64,000 bases of DNA from Lotus japonicus (lineage: Eukaryota; Streptophyta; Magnoliopsida; Fabales; Fabaceae). The stretch spans positions 45,590,627 through 45,654,626 of the forward strand of contig NC_080045.1 in the NCBI RefSeq assembly GCF_012489685.1, read 5' to 3'. This document shows, in pieces, positions 53,096 to 64,000 of the stretch (its first letter is position 1; every line of letters begins with the position of its first letter). Position numbers and translations under genes: made by a program. The notes under the pieces were generated by a model. The model had not been told where the DNA came from and ran no database searches. It worked only from the letters and a program-made list of their open reading frames with translations.

Positions 53096-55269
53096 GCTGG
53101 ACAGTGTTCTTATATCAAATGAATGGGCCCATGATGCTAAGTGCAAGAAGGTGAAATCTATGGCCTTCAAGGTGGATTTCGAAAAGGCGTACAATTCAGT
53201 CCGTTGGGATTTTTTATTTTACATGATGCGGAGACTAAACTTAAGTCCCAAATGGATATCATTAGTACAAAGCTGTCTTGAACCTTCTAGAGTTTTTGTA
53301 CTTGTTAATGGAAGCCCGACCGACGAATTTTGCATGGAATTGGGTATGCGCCAAGGTGATCCAATGGCTCCATTTCTCTTCTTGATAGTGGCTGAAGGTT
53401 TGAACGCTTTGCTGCGACAAGCAGTAAATTTAAACCTGTTTTCTGGTTATCGATTTGGAAATTCTGAAGGGGAGATGGTCTCAATTTTACAATACGCTGA
53501 TGACACCTTGTTTATCGGGGAAGCTACACGCCGGAATGTTTTTACTGTAAATTCAATTCTGCGTTGCTTTGAACTTTCCTCCGATTTGAAGGTAAATTTC
53601 AATAAAAGCAAATTGGTGGGAATCTCTATGGAGGACCGAGAGCTTCAGGTCATGGCTAATATTCTGAATTGTCGAATTTTGGATCTCCCCTTTAGCTATT
53701 TGGGTCTTCCCGTTGGCGGTAATCCTAGAAGGATTTCTTTTTGGGATCCTGTGATTGCTAAACTGAAATGCAGGCTTTCAAATAGGCGCAGTAAGAACTT
53801 ATCCTTTGGTGGCAGAATCAGTTTAATTAATAGCACTTTGTCCGCTATTCCACTGTATTTCTTATCATTCTTTAAGATGCCTGAAGGTGTGATTAAGATG
53901 TGTACTCAGTTAATGAGAAATTTCCTTTGGGGGGGATATGACGAACATTGCAAGATGGCATGGATTCGATGGGACATAGTGTGCAAGCCGAAGTCTCAAG
54001 GGGGGTTGGGCATCTGAAACTTGAGCCTTTTTAACAAGGCTTTGTTGGGAAAGTGGAGATGGCGTTTAATGTCTGAATCTGAAAGTCTTTGGTGCAAGGT
54101 TCTTCACTCGAAATATAATTTTTCTGCAGGTAATCTGTCTGATGCAAGGTCGGGTAGAGCTTCATCATGGTGGAAGGACATTGTTATTTCCTGTTGTGAT
54201 CCTCATGATTCGTGGTGGTTTGATGAGGCCATTTCACAACAAATCAGGGCTGGTAATTCAGTAAGATTTTGGCATGACTCTTGGCTAGGTGATGATTCTC
54301 TTGTGGCCCGGTACAGTAGACTTTTCTTGATTTCTGCTCAACCGAATCATCTGGTTAATCAAATGGGATCTTGGGAGGATGAACCGATTGGTTTGGAATC
54401 TGCATTGGGAGCGCCGCCTTGAGCCTTCTAAAGAAATTTTGCTCTCAGATCTTCTCCTTCTCTTAGCATAATTTTTGCCCACTCGTAATCCTGTTGATTC
54501 TTGGAGATGGGATGGCGTTGAGGAGTATTTTGTCAAGGCAGCGTATGATTGGCAACACATATGGGATTTCTCAGAACCTGATATGGTCTTTAACATAATT
54601 TGGAAGCTCCCTATTCCTTCAAATATCAAAGCATTCACTTGGTGATTTTTCTGGGATAGATTACAAACTAAAGCCAATCTTAGGAGAAGGGGTATACCAC
54701 TTTAGGGCAATGCTTTTTTGTGTTCCTTCTGTGCTTTGGAAGAGGAGAATTTATCTCATTTATTCTTCTCTTGTCCATTTTCTTCATCAGTTTGGAATGT
54801 CTGTTACATTTGGCTGGGCTTGACACTTGATTTGACTGTAGATAGCAGGTCTCATTTTCTGCAGCACACAAATGGATGTTCGAATTCTAAACAGAGGGCA
54901 GGGGCTTGGGCTGTTTGGTGTGCTATTATTTGGTCAATTTGGCTTCATCGAAACGAATCAACCTTCCGCGGGGATCAAGCTGATGTGGAGTCTGTTGTTG
55001 TCATGATACAGCGTCGTTCCTTTAGTTGGTTATCTGTGCTTGTGAAAGAGTTTTGCAATTCTTTCTTCGAATGGGTTAATGACCCAGGAGAATGTCTCAG
55101 GCAATTATAAGCCTTGAACTGTTGGGTCCTTTTATGTAGGAACTGTTGGGGGGATCTTTGTATTTTAATCCCTTGCTGGTTTTTCATTTATTTCCTCTAT
55201 GATGTTCCCTGTACAGCATTTGGCACCTCTGGTGCAGCATCAATGAAATTTAGCCTTTTAAAAAAAAAG
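53096..55269 (+). mobile_element. 5'-truncated L1-type LINE with 12-bp target duplication
   Basis: CAAAGCATGCTT at 53,084-53,095 and 55,270-55,281 flanks a 2.17-kb body ending in an A tail (about 55,260-55,268). The body starts within the RT of ORF2. This is a clear target-primed insertion. Confidence 0.93.
53100..55110 (+). pseudogene. LINE ORF2 fragment: reverse transcriptase and zinc-finger tail
   Basis: RT motifs are present: FKVDFEKAYNSVRWDFL, GMRQGDPMAPFLF, the catalytic YADD in ILQYADDTLFIG, and YLGLPVGGN. A TGA at 54,015-54,017 stops the frame; the next codons continue the protein (LSLFNKALLGKWRWRL) to another break near 54,420. After a damaged stretch, the zf-RVT-like CSFCALEEENLSHLFFSCPF at 54,720 and a final WAVWCAIIWSIWLHRN mark the C-terminus. 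Multiple stops show it is dead. Confidence 0.88.
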
Positions 55270-55281
55270 CAAAGCATGCTT

Positions 55282-55464
55282 ACTCGTTGATACAAGGCAT
55301 ATAGCTAACATAGTAAAAATTAATTAAAAACCTAACAAAGCCCCTAAATTCTACGAACAATGAGCCCGGTGACTTTCTGAGAGAAGTTTTTTTTCAAATT
55401 TAACCAGCACCTCCAACTTTTGCAAGTGATTCGGCTATTAAGTTCAAACGTATCATATCGTTTT
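55282..55464. other. Intergenic, no gene seen
   Basis: AT-rich sequence that continued the LINE target site before insertion. Confidence 0.4.
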
Positions 55465-56746
55465 AAAATTTGGTTTTGATGAATAACAATTTTTATCTAC
55501 AAGCACTTTATTGAAAACTAAGCTTCTCATTTAATCTGAATTCGAGGGTATATCATTTTGAACAAAGTACTTCGACGTCAAATCATTTCTAAAGGAAAAA
55601 AGATTCATAATTCGCAAGACCTTATGGCACATTTTCAACTCAAGTCAAGGCACAATTGCTCCTGACCGTCCAATGTCAGCTCATCATTCAGAAAGATTGA
55701 AGACAAAATTCTAGGCGCCAAAAGACTTATTTAGAATTCAACCATTTGTTAAGGATTCAAAAAGAGATCACGTGATGATTTTCTCTCTCCTTAAAGTGCG
55801 CTGACCAATGAAAAAAAAGGACAAGCGTCAACATCAAACTTCATTATTGTCTCATTTCTGAAGAGTAGCCCAAGTCTATTGCCACCTACTAGCTGACAAA
55901 CATCACATTTTCAGCTAAAGGATGGACTTGAACAGTAGCATGCATTTAATGCATCTACCAACCGAAGACATTTGAATCAACGGACATATCTCATATCTCA
56001 ACGGCTAGAACAACAGTTGGATTTGTCTCACAACGGCTACAACCCTAGCAAGCGAGTATATAAGGCAAACTTGAAGAATGAAGCAGTAAGAGAATCAATG
56101 TTGAAAGAACAAGAGCTCAAAGCATTCAATGCTACATTCTTCAAAGCATTCAAAGCTTCAAAAACTCAAGGCAGAAACTTTCTCAAGTGTCAAACTTACC
56201 TACCATTTCTGCAAAGTGAAAGAGAGAATCAACAACCTTAAAGAGTCGAATCTCTTCATTAAATTCTCTCTTAGTCTTAGAAATCTTGAGTGATCCCAAG
56301 GTCAATATGTTTCAAAACACTTAGAGTTCTAGTACCATAAATTCTCTACCATTACTCTTGTACGAAGAGAAACCTTGTAGAGTTAAACGATCTTGAAAAG
56401 ATTGTAGGAGAAGTCTTGTACAATACTTGTGAGGAGGAGTCATGTAGAATACTTGGAGAAGTTCATGAGAATACTTGTGGGAGAAGTCCTTGAGAATACT
56501 TGTATTGGAGAAGTCCTTGAAACTTGCTAGTGGAAATCTTGGTGGTGTCCAAGTACTAGACGTAGTTCAATCGCTTAGAGTGAACCAATATAAATTTGTG
56601 TGTGTTGATCGTCTGCTAAACTCTATTTATTATTCCGCTGCACTAAATCATTTACGAAAAGCTTTTAAGAACTAATATTCTTTTAGAAAACCAAAGTTTT
56701 AAAAGTGATTTAAAAGTACACAATTCAAACCCCCCCCTTTCTTGTG
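55465..56746 (+). repeat. Possible solo LTR of a copia element
   Basis: The right part ends CAAACCCCCCCCTTTCTTG, a common end of copia LTRs in dicots, and a TATA box (GTATATAAGGC, about 56,055) precedes repeated AGAAGTCCTTGAGAATACTTG-like phrases (given in part). No second LTR, primer site or ORF is seen, and I could not prove a target duplication or the left end. The 89-codon frame at 55,972 is part of it, not a gene. Confidence 0.4.
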
Positions 56747-56921
56747 TTATTTACTTGCATCTCAATTTGGCTATGCCAGAGTTGCAATCTTTAAAGCCTT
56801 CTGGGAAGCCGACATGGTGGCTTCTGCGCCACCGAGAGGAGTCAAACCATCAACATCAAAACCATGGAAAATAAGCCAGCTTCAGAACAAACTTTACCCA
56901 ACAACAATAGAGAACAAAGGG

Positions 56922-57290
56922 CCACTACAAAAGAACGCTAATTAACGTTGGCCAAAAATTGAAGTTAATGGCCAAAAGCCCGATGCTAATGGTATTTTAG
57001 CATCGATGTCGTAGCATAAGTTAAAAGGGTTAAATCTAAATTTTTATATCGATTCTTTAGCCATCGCCGAAATTCAGACTTGGCATAGCCGACACAACTC
57101 ATCGGCAACCTGATGCTAAACCCTAACTTTTAGTGTCGATCGGCCGTATAGATCAACTCTATTTTAGGTTTTGATAGCGTTGGTCGACGCTAATCTTGAT
57201 ATAATTTTCACAGACGCTAATCTTGATATTATTTTCACAGCAGCAGCGCTAAATTCATGTCGAGATTACACTTATTCAACTTCATATGTT
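56922..57290. mobile_element. CACTA-like non-autonomous sequence
   Basis: CACTACAAAAGAACGCTAA at 56,924 is a CACTA-type end. GACGCTAATCTTGATAT is repeated in tandem at about 57,185-57,235, and GATGCTAA words fill the interior. Confidence 0.45.
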
Positions 57291-57333
57291 GATTTTTTTT
57301 TCAATGGTACAAAGAGTTGAATAGTTTGATCTT

Positions 57334-57335
<2 letters not shown>

Positions 57336-57384
<49 letters not shown>
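57336..57384. repeat. (AT)n microsatellite, about 24 units
   Basis: Uninterrupted AT repeat of 49 bp. Confidence 0.97.
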
Positions 57385-57388
<4 letters not shown>

Positions 57389-57628
57389 TTAGTTTCTCAA
57401 GAGCTAAGGTAGTTTAGGAAGTTTCTTATGCTCGTGGAGTTGCAGGTGCTCCAACATCAATGTCTCTAGTAGGATCTTCCATTGCTATGTGGACAATCTA
57501 ACAGTGTATATCTAATTAGTAACTAATAAGTAATAACAAATAATTGTATTATACATAATCACAATGTTAACACATTATAACTTCTAACACTATACATTTA
57601 GTCAAATACATTTAAACTAACACATCAT

Positions 57629-57766
57629 TGAAGGGTAGCTCAAGTGGTAAGAGTTAAGGAACATATGTAGTTGATACATAAAGGCCCACCACCATGTTGT
57701 TTCTCCTGTGCTAAATTTAGACAAAGTGCTGTGCATGTTCCCCCCTCTGCCCCAAAAAAAAAAAAA
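57629..57766 (+). mobile_element. tRNA-derived SINE with A tail
   Basis: Begins GAAGGGTAGCTCAAGTGG, a Pol III box A, and ends in a 13-base A run at 57,754. The box B region is degenerate. Same family as the copies at 58,504 and 60,000. Confidence 0.6.
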
Positions 57767-58210
57767 CGTACGGATATGTGCATATTTTGTTTGCGTTTCT
57801 TTTCTGTGTTAGCATACTTTAGAAAAGGAAGAAAATGGGTACACTTTACAGGTGAAGATGTCTTCCAACTAATGTGCTTAAGCAATTGGAAGAGGAAGCC
57901 CTATCGCGTCCATAGAGGAATCCATATCATCTAAGGTTAATCATAGATTTCATATTTCTTAATTAATTAACTAATTTCTAATATATTGTTCATTATTTGG
58001 GGCGTTTATTTTCAATGATTGAACTGCAGTTTTCACATTTTCTATCAGTAATTTTCCTAGCACTAGTATATATGCTTAATTACTATTTTATATCTCAAAT
58101 AAATCTTTGACTTTTTTTTGAAAGTAAATCTTTGACTTTATTCAGTCCTTAACTTTTTTATTTTATTTTAAGAGATATGATAGCGGATAGTATAATTAAA
58201 AAAATAAGAT
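57767..58210. other. Intergenic, no gene seen
   Basis: AT-rich; short frames only. Confidence 0.4.
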
Positions 58211-58315
58211 CTCTGAATGATAGTTAAGTGGTAAGAGTTATGAGATATGAGAGTTGGAGTGAGGAAAGTTTAAGAATCAACTTTCGAAGATGTTATTTAT
58301 GTTTCCGATATAAAA
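58211..58315 (+). mobile_element. Decayed SINE of the same family
   Basis: TGATAGTTAAGTGGTAAGAG (box A-like) and the family ending TTTATGTTTCCGATATAAAAA are seen; box B is worn. Confidence 0.5.
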
Positions 58316-58503
58316 ATAATAATTAAAAAATAAGAGAGATTAAATAAATATAAATTAGATGTAAGAAGAAATACGGTATGAATTAAAAATTTTATTATTA
58401 TTATTTTACATAAGATTAAAATTGTTATTTTTTGTATGTGTCAAAAAAATTGCATTTAATTATAGGTTAATATGTTTTTTACACGTGTATAAAACATAGT
58501 CCA

Positions 58504-58617
58504 GTCCCCGTAAAATAGCTCAAGTGGTAGGAGCTCGAGGATATATGGATTGGGTATGGGAGGTCCAGGGATTGACTCTTGGAGGGTTCAATTTATCTTT
58601 CCGATGTACCAAAAAAA
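58504..58617 (+). mobile_element. SINE with 15-bp target duplication
   Basis: Flanked by perfect ATAAAACATAGTCCA at 58,489-58,503 and 58,618-58,632. Box A: TAGCTCAAGTGG; box B-like: AGGGATTGACTC. It ends CCGATGTACC and an A tail. 114 bp body. Confidence 0.88.
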
Positions 58618-58632
58618 ATAAAACATAGTCCA

Positions 58633-59986
58633 AAAAATTTCTCTTTTTTTCCTGAAATTTTTTATTTGATTTGAAAATCATTATGACATCATAAACTTAT
58701 ATAGCAAAATTTGTATTGAGTTCATCAGCCCGCCCACATGGACTTTTTGCTTAAAAATTTCTATCGTTAAATTTAGTCGTTTCCCATTTCGATCTTCCAC
58801 TCTATGAGACCATTCTTTCTCCATCCACCATCTCAATCACTCGTCACTAGCACCAACCTCCACCACTTTTTCCCCCTCCACCACTTTTTCCCCTTGATAC
58901 AATATACTCCGTTCGTTCCAAAAAAAAATTGTTGTTTAAAATTGTGAAACAAAGGGTCCGCGCCTAGCGTACACAACCAAAAATTGGCCCAAGGGAATTA
59001 AACCTCTTATTGTGGGTTTCCCGGTTTTTTTTTTAAGTTGTTTATTATTTTATTGCACGGGTGGGAACTATTCTTTAATTATCTTCAACCATGTCGTGAA
59101 GCCCCACGCCTAGCCAATTCCACGTCACCAACTACACTGTAGTATTTTTTCGTGCTGTACTAAATTGCACTGGATGTTGCTTGTAGATTAAAAAACAATC
59201 AAATACACGAATCTTTACAATAAATCAAAACAAATGAAATCAGAATTTAGAAGGTAGAATAATCGCAAAACGATAAGATATGGGGTCGGGTTTCTTCCAT
59301 TGTGGAAGACAAAGCCCAACCAATGATGACGAACCTAACAATATATATTAAAAACCAGGGGAAGCAATTCAACATTTTCAGCTAGCTGTTTTCTTTTCAA
59401 TTAATTAGAAAGTATAATGTCTTTTGCACCGGAACTTTAACAATTAATGTTTAAATTTTTTTAAAAAGGAATAACTATTTTAGGCAAAAGTTTAATAGTA
59501 ATTAGAGATTTTTTTAGTTACAATAGTAATTAGAGATTGTAAAAATGTAAGATGTCACTAGGAACTTAGATTATATAAAAATTTGACATTTGAAATGTCT
59601 AACTAAATCAAAAAGTTGGCCTAATAGGTGAGGATAGCTCTACCGTTAATAAAGGTTATTTATGTCATATCTCTAGCAATGTAAAACTTCCTACACCTCA
59701 TTCACGCCAGGGCTGGACATTTGGAGCGTAGAATTTGCAGTACTGGAAATCTGTAGGGGCTCATATATGGGAGGTCTCCACCAACAAACGGATCTAAGAT
59801 AAGCTATGATGCCAATATGCCATGTTAAAATTTAGGAGGTCTAAGTCAACACAAAAGTTAGCTAAAGAGTTGAGAGTTATTCTACCTTTATTCGATACAT
59901 TAATTCAGGCTAAGATATTTTGATTCAATGATTGATTTAAGGCCTTGCTTATACATTTTGGTTGATCTGGTTTAAATTTTTGTTTC
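58633..59986. other. Intergenic, no gene recognised
   Basis: AT-rich. ACTCCGTTCGTTCC at about 58,908 resembles one end of a Stowaway-type MITE without a visible partner. A GC-richer patch at 59,700-59,800 is unidentified. Confidence 0.4.
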
Positions 59987-59999
59987 AAAATACTCATTA

Positions 60000-60142
60000 T
60001 GTTCGTCCCCGAGGGTTAGCTCAAGTGGTAAGATTAGTTAGGGACATAGGGTTGGGAGGGATTGAAGGGTGAATGGTTCAAACCCTGGTGATTGAACTAA
60101 TTTGCTAACATTACTAGCAACTAACAATGACCTATCAACAAA
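60000..60142 (+). mobile_element. SINE with 13-bp target duplication
   Basis: AAAATACTCATTA at 59,987-59,999 and 60,143-60,155. Box A TTAGCTCAAGTGG and box B GGTTCAAACCC are both well preserved, making this the best copy of the family here. Confidence 0.88.
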
Positions 60143-60155
60143 AAAATACTCATTA

Positions 60156-61957
60156 AGCCCAATATCATGGCGATCGATTCAGAGGATTTACAGTCAAGTG
60201 AAAGTTGTGCCGGTCAACCAGAATGAGAATGATCAAGTTGAAGTTTAACTCGACAAACCTAATAGAATTAAAGATTCAGAGACCACTCAAACAAAATCGT
60301 CGTCTCGAAATAATAGTTAATCAAGGTTAAACTCCTTCATAATTGCTCGTATCGAACTCTATAAATACAGTTTTAGTTGTTTCATAATTTAAGCGCTATT
60401 TATTTTTACTACATATATTACTCTTCAAAGACGGATATATTCTCTCTAATTTTAAGCTGTCTTGAGCATCAAACGGTTTTTTCAACGTAAATTCACATTA
60501 CTTCGTTGCACTCTCCGTCTCAACCACCACTGTACACTCAATATCTGGTATTTTAAACTTACCATATTACTATTAGAAGCAAGGAGTTTACTATGTGTTT
60601 GAATACACTTTATACCTACATTAGCACACATTTCAAATAATGAAAAACATTTTTTCAAATAAAAAAATATTGAATGAAATTTTGATTCTCATACATAAAA
60701 CTCAACTCTAATACAAACATACTCCTAAATTCATAAAAGAAAAGGATAGACAAATAATAAAAACTCGTAAGTCATTGATAAATGACAGAACACCAAGATA
60801 ATTAATACACCAGCTGCTGCACAAAGTGTTTGTACATAAAAGACAAAATGGTGCACGTGTTGGTTAGAATTAGTATTCTCCCTGAAGTCAGAAATAAGAT
60901 CAGATATAGAAATACCTAGCTATGGTCTAGCTAAGAACCTATATATGTGTATCAAAGGACTAAGGTTGAATAAAATTACAAGATACATATACTTCTAATT
61001 TTTCGGTCATGTTTTATTTTAATTAGAGGTTATGAAAATTATTTAATTTGTCTGATCTGATTGTTAATATTGTATGCACAAGGATGGAGCTTGAAATGAT
61101 GCTGACAAGTGTCTTCACAAGACCGGTCAAGCCGACACCAGGGTTCAATATGGGGCCACTACACGTTTGTGGATGATTGCCAGATATCTAGGGCTTGGAT
61201 GTTCCTCTTATTCTGCTCAATCTAGAAGAAGACTACAAGTATCATCCATGTGTATTAATAGTTCTTAATTACATATAGTACTATAAGTTAATATAGTATT
61301 ATGAACATCACTAAGTATTGTCTTTAAGCAACTCACTTACAATAATATGATCGAGTCACTTAACTAATTAATTTATTTCTTGGGTTGTCTCCTCTAATCT
61401 TTTGCTCTTTATTTGGTTTAGAGAAAAAAATGAGTAGTGAGAAAAATACTGCATGAGAAAAAAAAGTAAATTTTATAATTATTTTGGCACATATAATAAA
61501 AATATAAGAAAATTAGAAGAGAGAATGAATAGTGTTGACTCTCTCTCCCGGCCTTTTTAGTTGAATGAGGAGTAGAATGAGATAAAATTATTTTTGTATA
61601 GTGATAAAGGGATAAAATAGAAAAGTAGATAACACAGACTTCGTCACTCATTTAATTTCTTTTCATCTCATGGAAAACCCAAAAAATGTTAGGGCCCCAC
61701 TATCAATCTCTTATATATCTCTAATGGGTGTCAATTGAATCTCTCGCACAATTCTCTCGAGCATCTCCGTCTTCGCTCTCTCACTCGCCTAATAAAGAAG
61801 AGTGTTAAAGTGAATATGCACTTTAGAAGATAAAGTGCAAGAATTGTTCTTAATTCGAAGGTTAAGAGTCGAATTATATATGTTCTTTTGTAGGAAGAAA
61901 GTATATTCGTGCTATGCACATTCTAGATTAGCTAGCTTTAATTTCTCGACGAAAGTA
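60156..61957. other. Intergenic, no gene recognised
   Basis: AT-rich. A stretch at about 61,080-61,240 is richer in GC and could be an exon remnant, but no frame can be assigned to a family. Confidence 0.4.
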
Positions 61958-62241
61958 CTCCCTCCATTCCTAAATAACTGACACTATTTCTAGCTAAATT
62001 TTGTTCCTAATTATCTGCCACTTTACAAAGTTCAAGAGAGCATTACTTATACTTTACCAATTGTACCATTCATTTATTGGTAGTTGAAAAGTTAGAATTA
62101 ATATGAGAGAAAATTAATATGAGAGATAAATGGTATAGTAGGAAGTTAAATTGTAATTTTAATAAAACAAGAACATTAATTGTGATTTCTTAATACTTGT
62201 GCAACAACCTTAAAGTGTCAGTTATTTAGGAACTGAGAGAG
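61958..62241. mobile_element. Stowaway-like MITE (Tc1/mariner type)
   Basis: CTCCCTCCATTCCTAAATAA at the left and the inverted TTATTTAGGAACTGAGAGAG at the right form about 27-bp terminal inverted repeats. TA at 61,956 and 62,242 is the target duplication. 284 bp, no ORF. Confidence 0.82.
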
Positions 62242-63468
62242 TAGTATTTTCCATTAAAACCTTACTTAATGAGATTGAAACATATATTACTTAAATTAAC
62301 AACTCGTTAGACCATGATACAATATATGCACATCTATGACTAATTATTTGGTTATTGGAATTTCAACCATTGATTTTATGATTTCATACTTTATTATCTA
62401 AAGCTCACTCAGCCTATAAAAAAAAATCTAAAGCTCACTCTCAACTTCAGAGAAAATTAAATCATTTTTTATATTATTAATTTACCATACAACATGGTGA
62501 ATGCGAATATGCGATTATAAATGTGATATTGTATTTAGCTAATTAATAACCCGTATCTCAAAGATAATCTCGAAAGCGACTACCTCTAAAGGTTCAAACC
62601 AAAGGGCCTTGGTGTCTGCACAATACCTACTACAAAAGAACATGGTGTTGCTTAATGATTGAGAAACATCTGATGAAAGCTTCATTTTCAATCTGATGTA
62701 TAAAAAAGTTTTGGAAATACAATATAGCTTCACGGTACTTTACACAAACTAGTTTATTCACAAGAAAGGACTTTCAAATTTAAAATAAAATCAAATGTAG
62801 TTTGAAGAGGGGGCAGTTGTTCAAAGCTAAGCCATGAAATATGGACAGTTTAATCTATAATTAATAGTTGGAATAAATTACAAAGAGCAACGGGATATCT
62901 AGCTAGATTGTCATTTCAAAGTAACAGAGAAATCTCGTGAGAGTGATGGGAGTTTGTCATGGTTTGATAATATTTTTTGTTCTTGCTTGTATAGGATGCA
63001 CTGAAGAGGACTTCCTATGACTAATTAAGCAAGGTGACTTGGTAATCACAGTTGGAGACAACTAGGAAAAAGCTTAAACACTCACACACGTTAGGGAGGT
63101 CATTTGACCGAAATGAATTGGCAAATTTATTTTTTAGTTTATAAATTTCTACATTTTTATTATTGTATTTCTTTTAATTTCACAATAGAATGTTCTGTTT
63201 ATTAAGATGTGACCACATGTAAAGCCAACTTTAGAATAGAGTGTTCGTATAAATATTGAATTTCTTTTTCATTATGAGATTAATCAGAAAATTGTTTAAA
63301 TGTTTTTCTTCTTTATTTAACTTAACTTACGTAGAAAGATTTTAGGGTTCTTAACTTGATAGAGAATTGCTCTCTACTAAAAACTGTAATCATTCATCTA
63401 AACAAATGACTTTTCTGAGAGTTGAACTTCTATCATCGGTCTTACCCGGCTCTAACTTTACTACCATC
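62242..63468. other. Intergenic, no gene seen
   Basis: AT-rich; only short unconvincing frames. Confidence 0.4.
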
Positions 63469-63830
63469 CAGTGACGGATGCAAGTAGATAACTATGAGGG
63501 CAAGTGCCCTCACTTGAATATGGAAAATTACATTAGAAAAGAAATTGAGTAGTAAAAGTATGTGAGTTTTGATGATTTCTTTGATAAAAATTGCCCTCAC
63601 TTATGTCCTACGTTGCTAAATGCCCTCACTTGTGTCCCACATTGCTAAATGCTCTCACTTGAGTAGTAAAAGTATGTAGATTTTGGTGGCCACTTCGGTA
63701 AAAAATGTCTTCACTTGTGTCTCATTTGGTAAAAAAATGTCTTCACTTCTAATAGTATATGTTATTTTTTTATTATAAATTTATATGTATATATTGCCCT
63801 CACTATATAAAATTTATGGATCTGTCACTG
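63469..63830. mobile_element. hAT-type MITE with 8-bp target duplication
   Basis: CTACCATC at 63,461-63,468 and 63,831-63,838. Terminal repeats CAGTGACGGATGCA and, inverted, CAGTGACAGATCCA. The 362-bp body has TGCCCTCACTTGTGTCCCAC-type phrases repeated three or four times. The eight-base duplication fits the hAT superfamily. Confidence 0.9.
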
Positions 63831-63838
63831 CTACCATC

Positions 63839-64000
63839 ACCTAGCAACTTTTATGTTGTGAAATGTGCATGAGAAGGTCGGTCCTACAATGTTTTGTCTT
63901 TGTAACTCCACAATAGGAGGTCTAGGAATAAAACCATGCCTTATCCCTTGCTTAGGCTTTGCTTGCAGCAAATTACCTAATTAATGTCGGTGCCGACCCA
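63839..64000. other. Window end, no gene seen
   Basis: No feature recognised in the last 160 bp. Confidence 0.4.

Noticed and set aside
55972..56241. An 89-codon gene
   Set aside because: It lies in a region with LTR-like features and has no recognisable protein pattern.
60000..60142. A tRNA gene, because boxes A and B are present
   Set aside because: No cloverleaf with acceptor stem is seen; target duplications and an A-rich end show a SINE.

Overview
This is a 64 kb piece of plant nuclear DNA, from a eudicot and probably a legume. The evidence is nested plant LTR retrotransposons (Ty3 Tat-type and a Ty1 Sirevirus with an env-like gene), L1-type LINEs, tRNA-derived SINEs, MITEs, and one plant-specific LOB-domain transcription factor gene. 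The legume call is an inference from the element types. No bacterial, organellar, rRNA or CRISPR features are visible.

Layout. 1-12,524: Ty3/Tat element A, read on the minus strand (right LTR 11,870-12,524; left LTR cut by the window edge). Its pol is broken by several one-base frame changes. A spliced plus-strand 'plant mobile domain' gene with its own TATA box lies between pol and the 3' LTR. 12,525-14,762: a U-box-protein gene remnant, a 5'-truncated LINE with target duplication, and decayed DNA-transposon ends. 14,763-43,938: a second, defective Ty3 element (B, plus strand) with a complete Sirevirus (minus strand) inserted in its reverse transcriptase. The 5-bp duplication CATGG flanks the Sirevirus. 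A 100-N gap at 26,678 splits this block, and about 12.1 kb before the gap is repeated almost base for base after it. The simplest reading is an unmerged contig overlap: one real insertion shown 1.8 times. The second Sirevirus copy (29,137-41,255) is intact (LTR-gag-pol-env-like-LTR).

43,939-64,000 is gene-poor. It holds an LBD29-like gene (47,294-48,254, minus), CACTA-like termini, a 240-bp foldback, a 547-bp tandem triplication, a 2.2-kb truncated LINE with a 12-bp duplication, a possible solo LTR, at least four SINEs, a Stowaway-like MITE and a hAT-type MITE.

The most interesting theme is that all three LTR elements carry an extra gene antisense to gag-pol, each with a TATA-like promoter near the 3' LTR. 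The small coiled-coil ORFs in Ty3 element A and in the Ty1 Sirevirus look related in sequence although the elements belong to different superfamilies. This suggests exchange or parallel capture of one antisense module.
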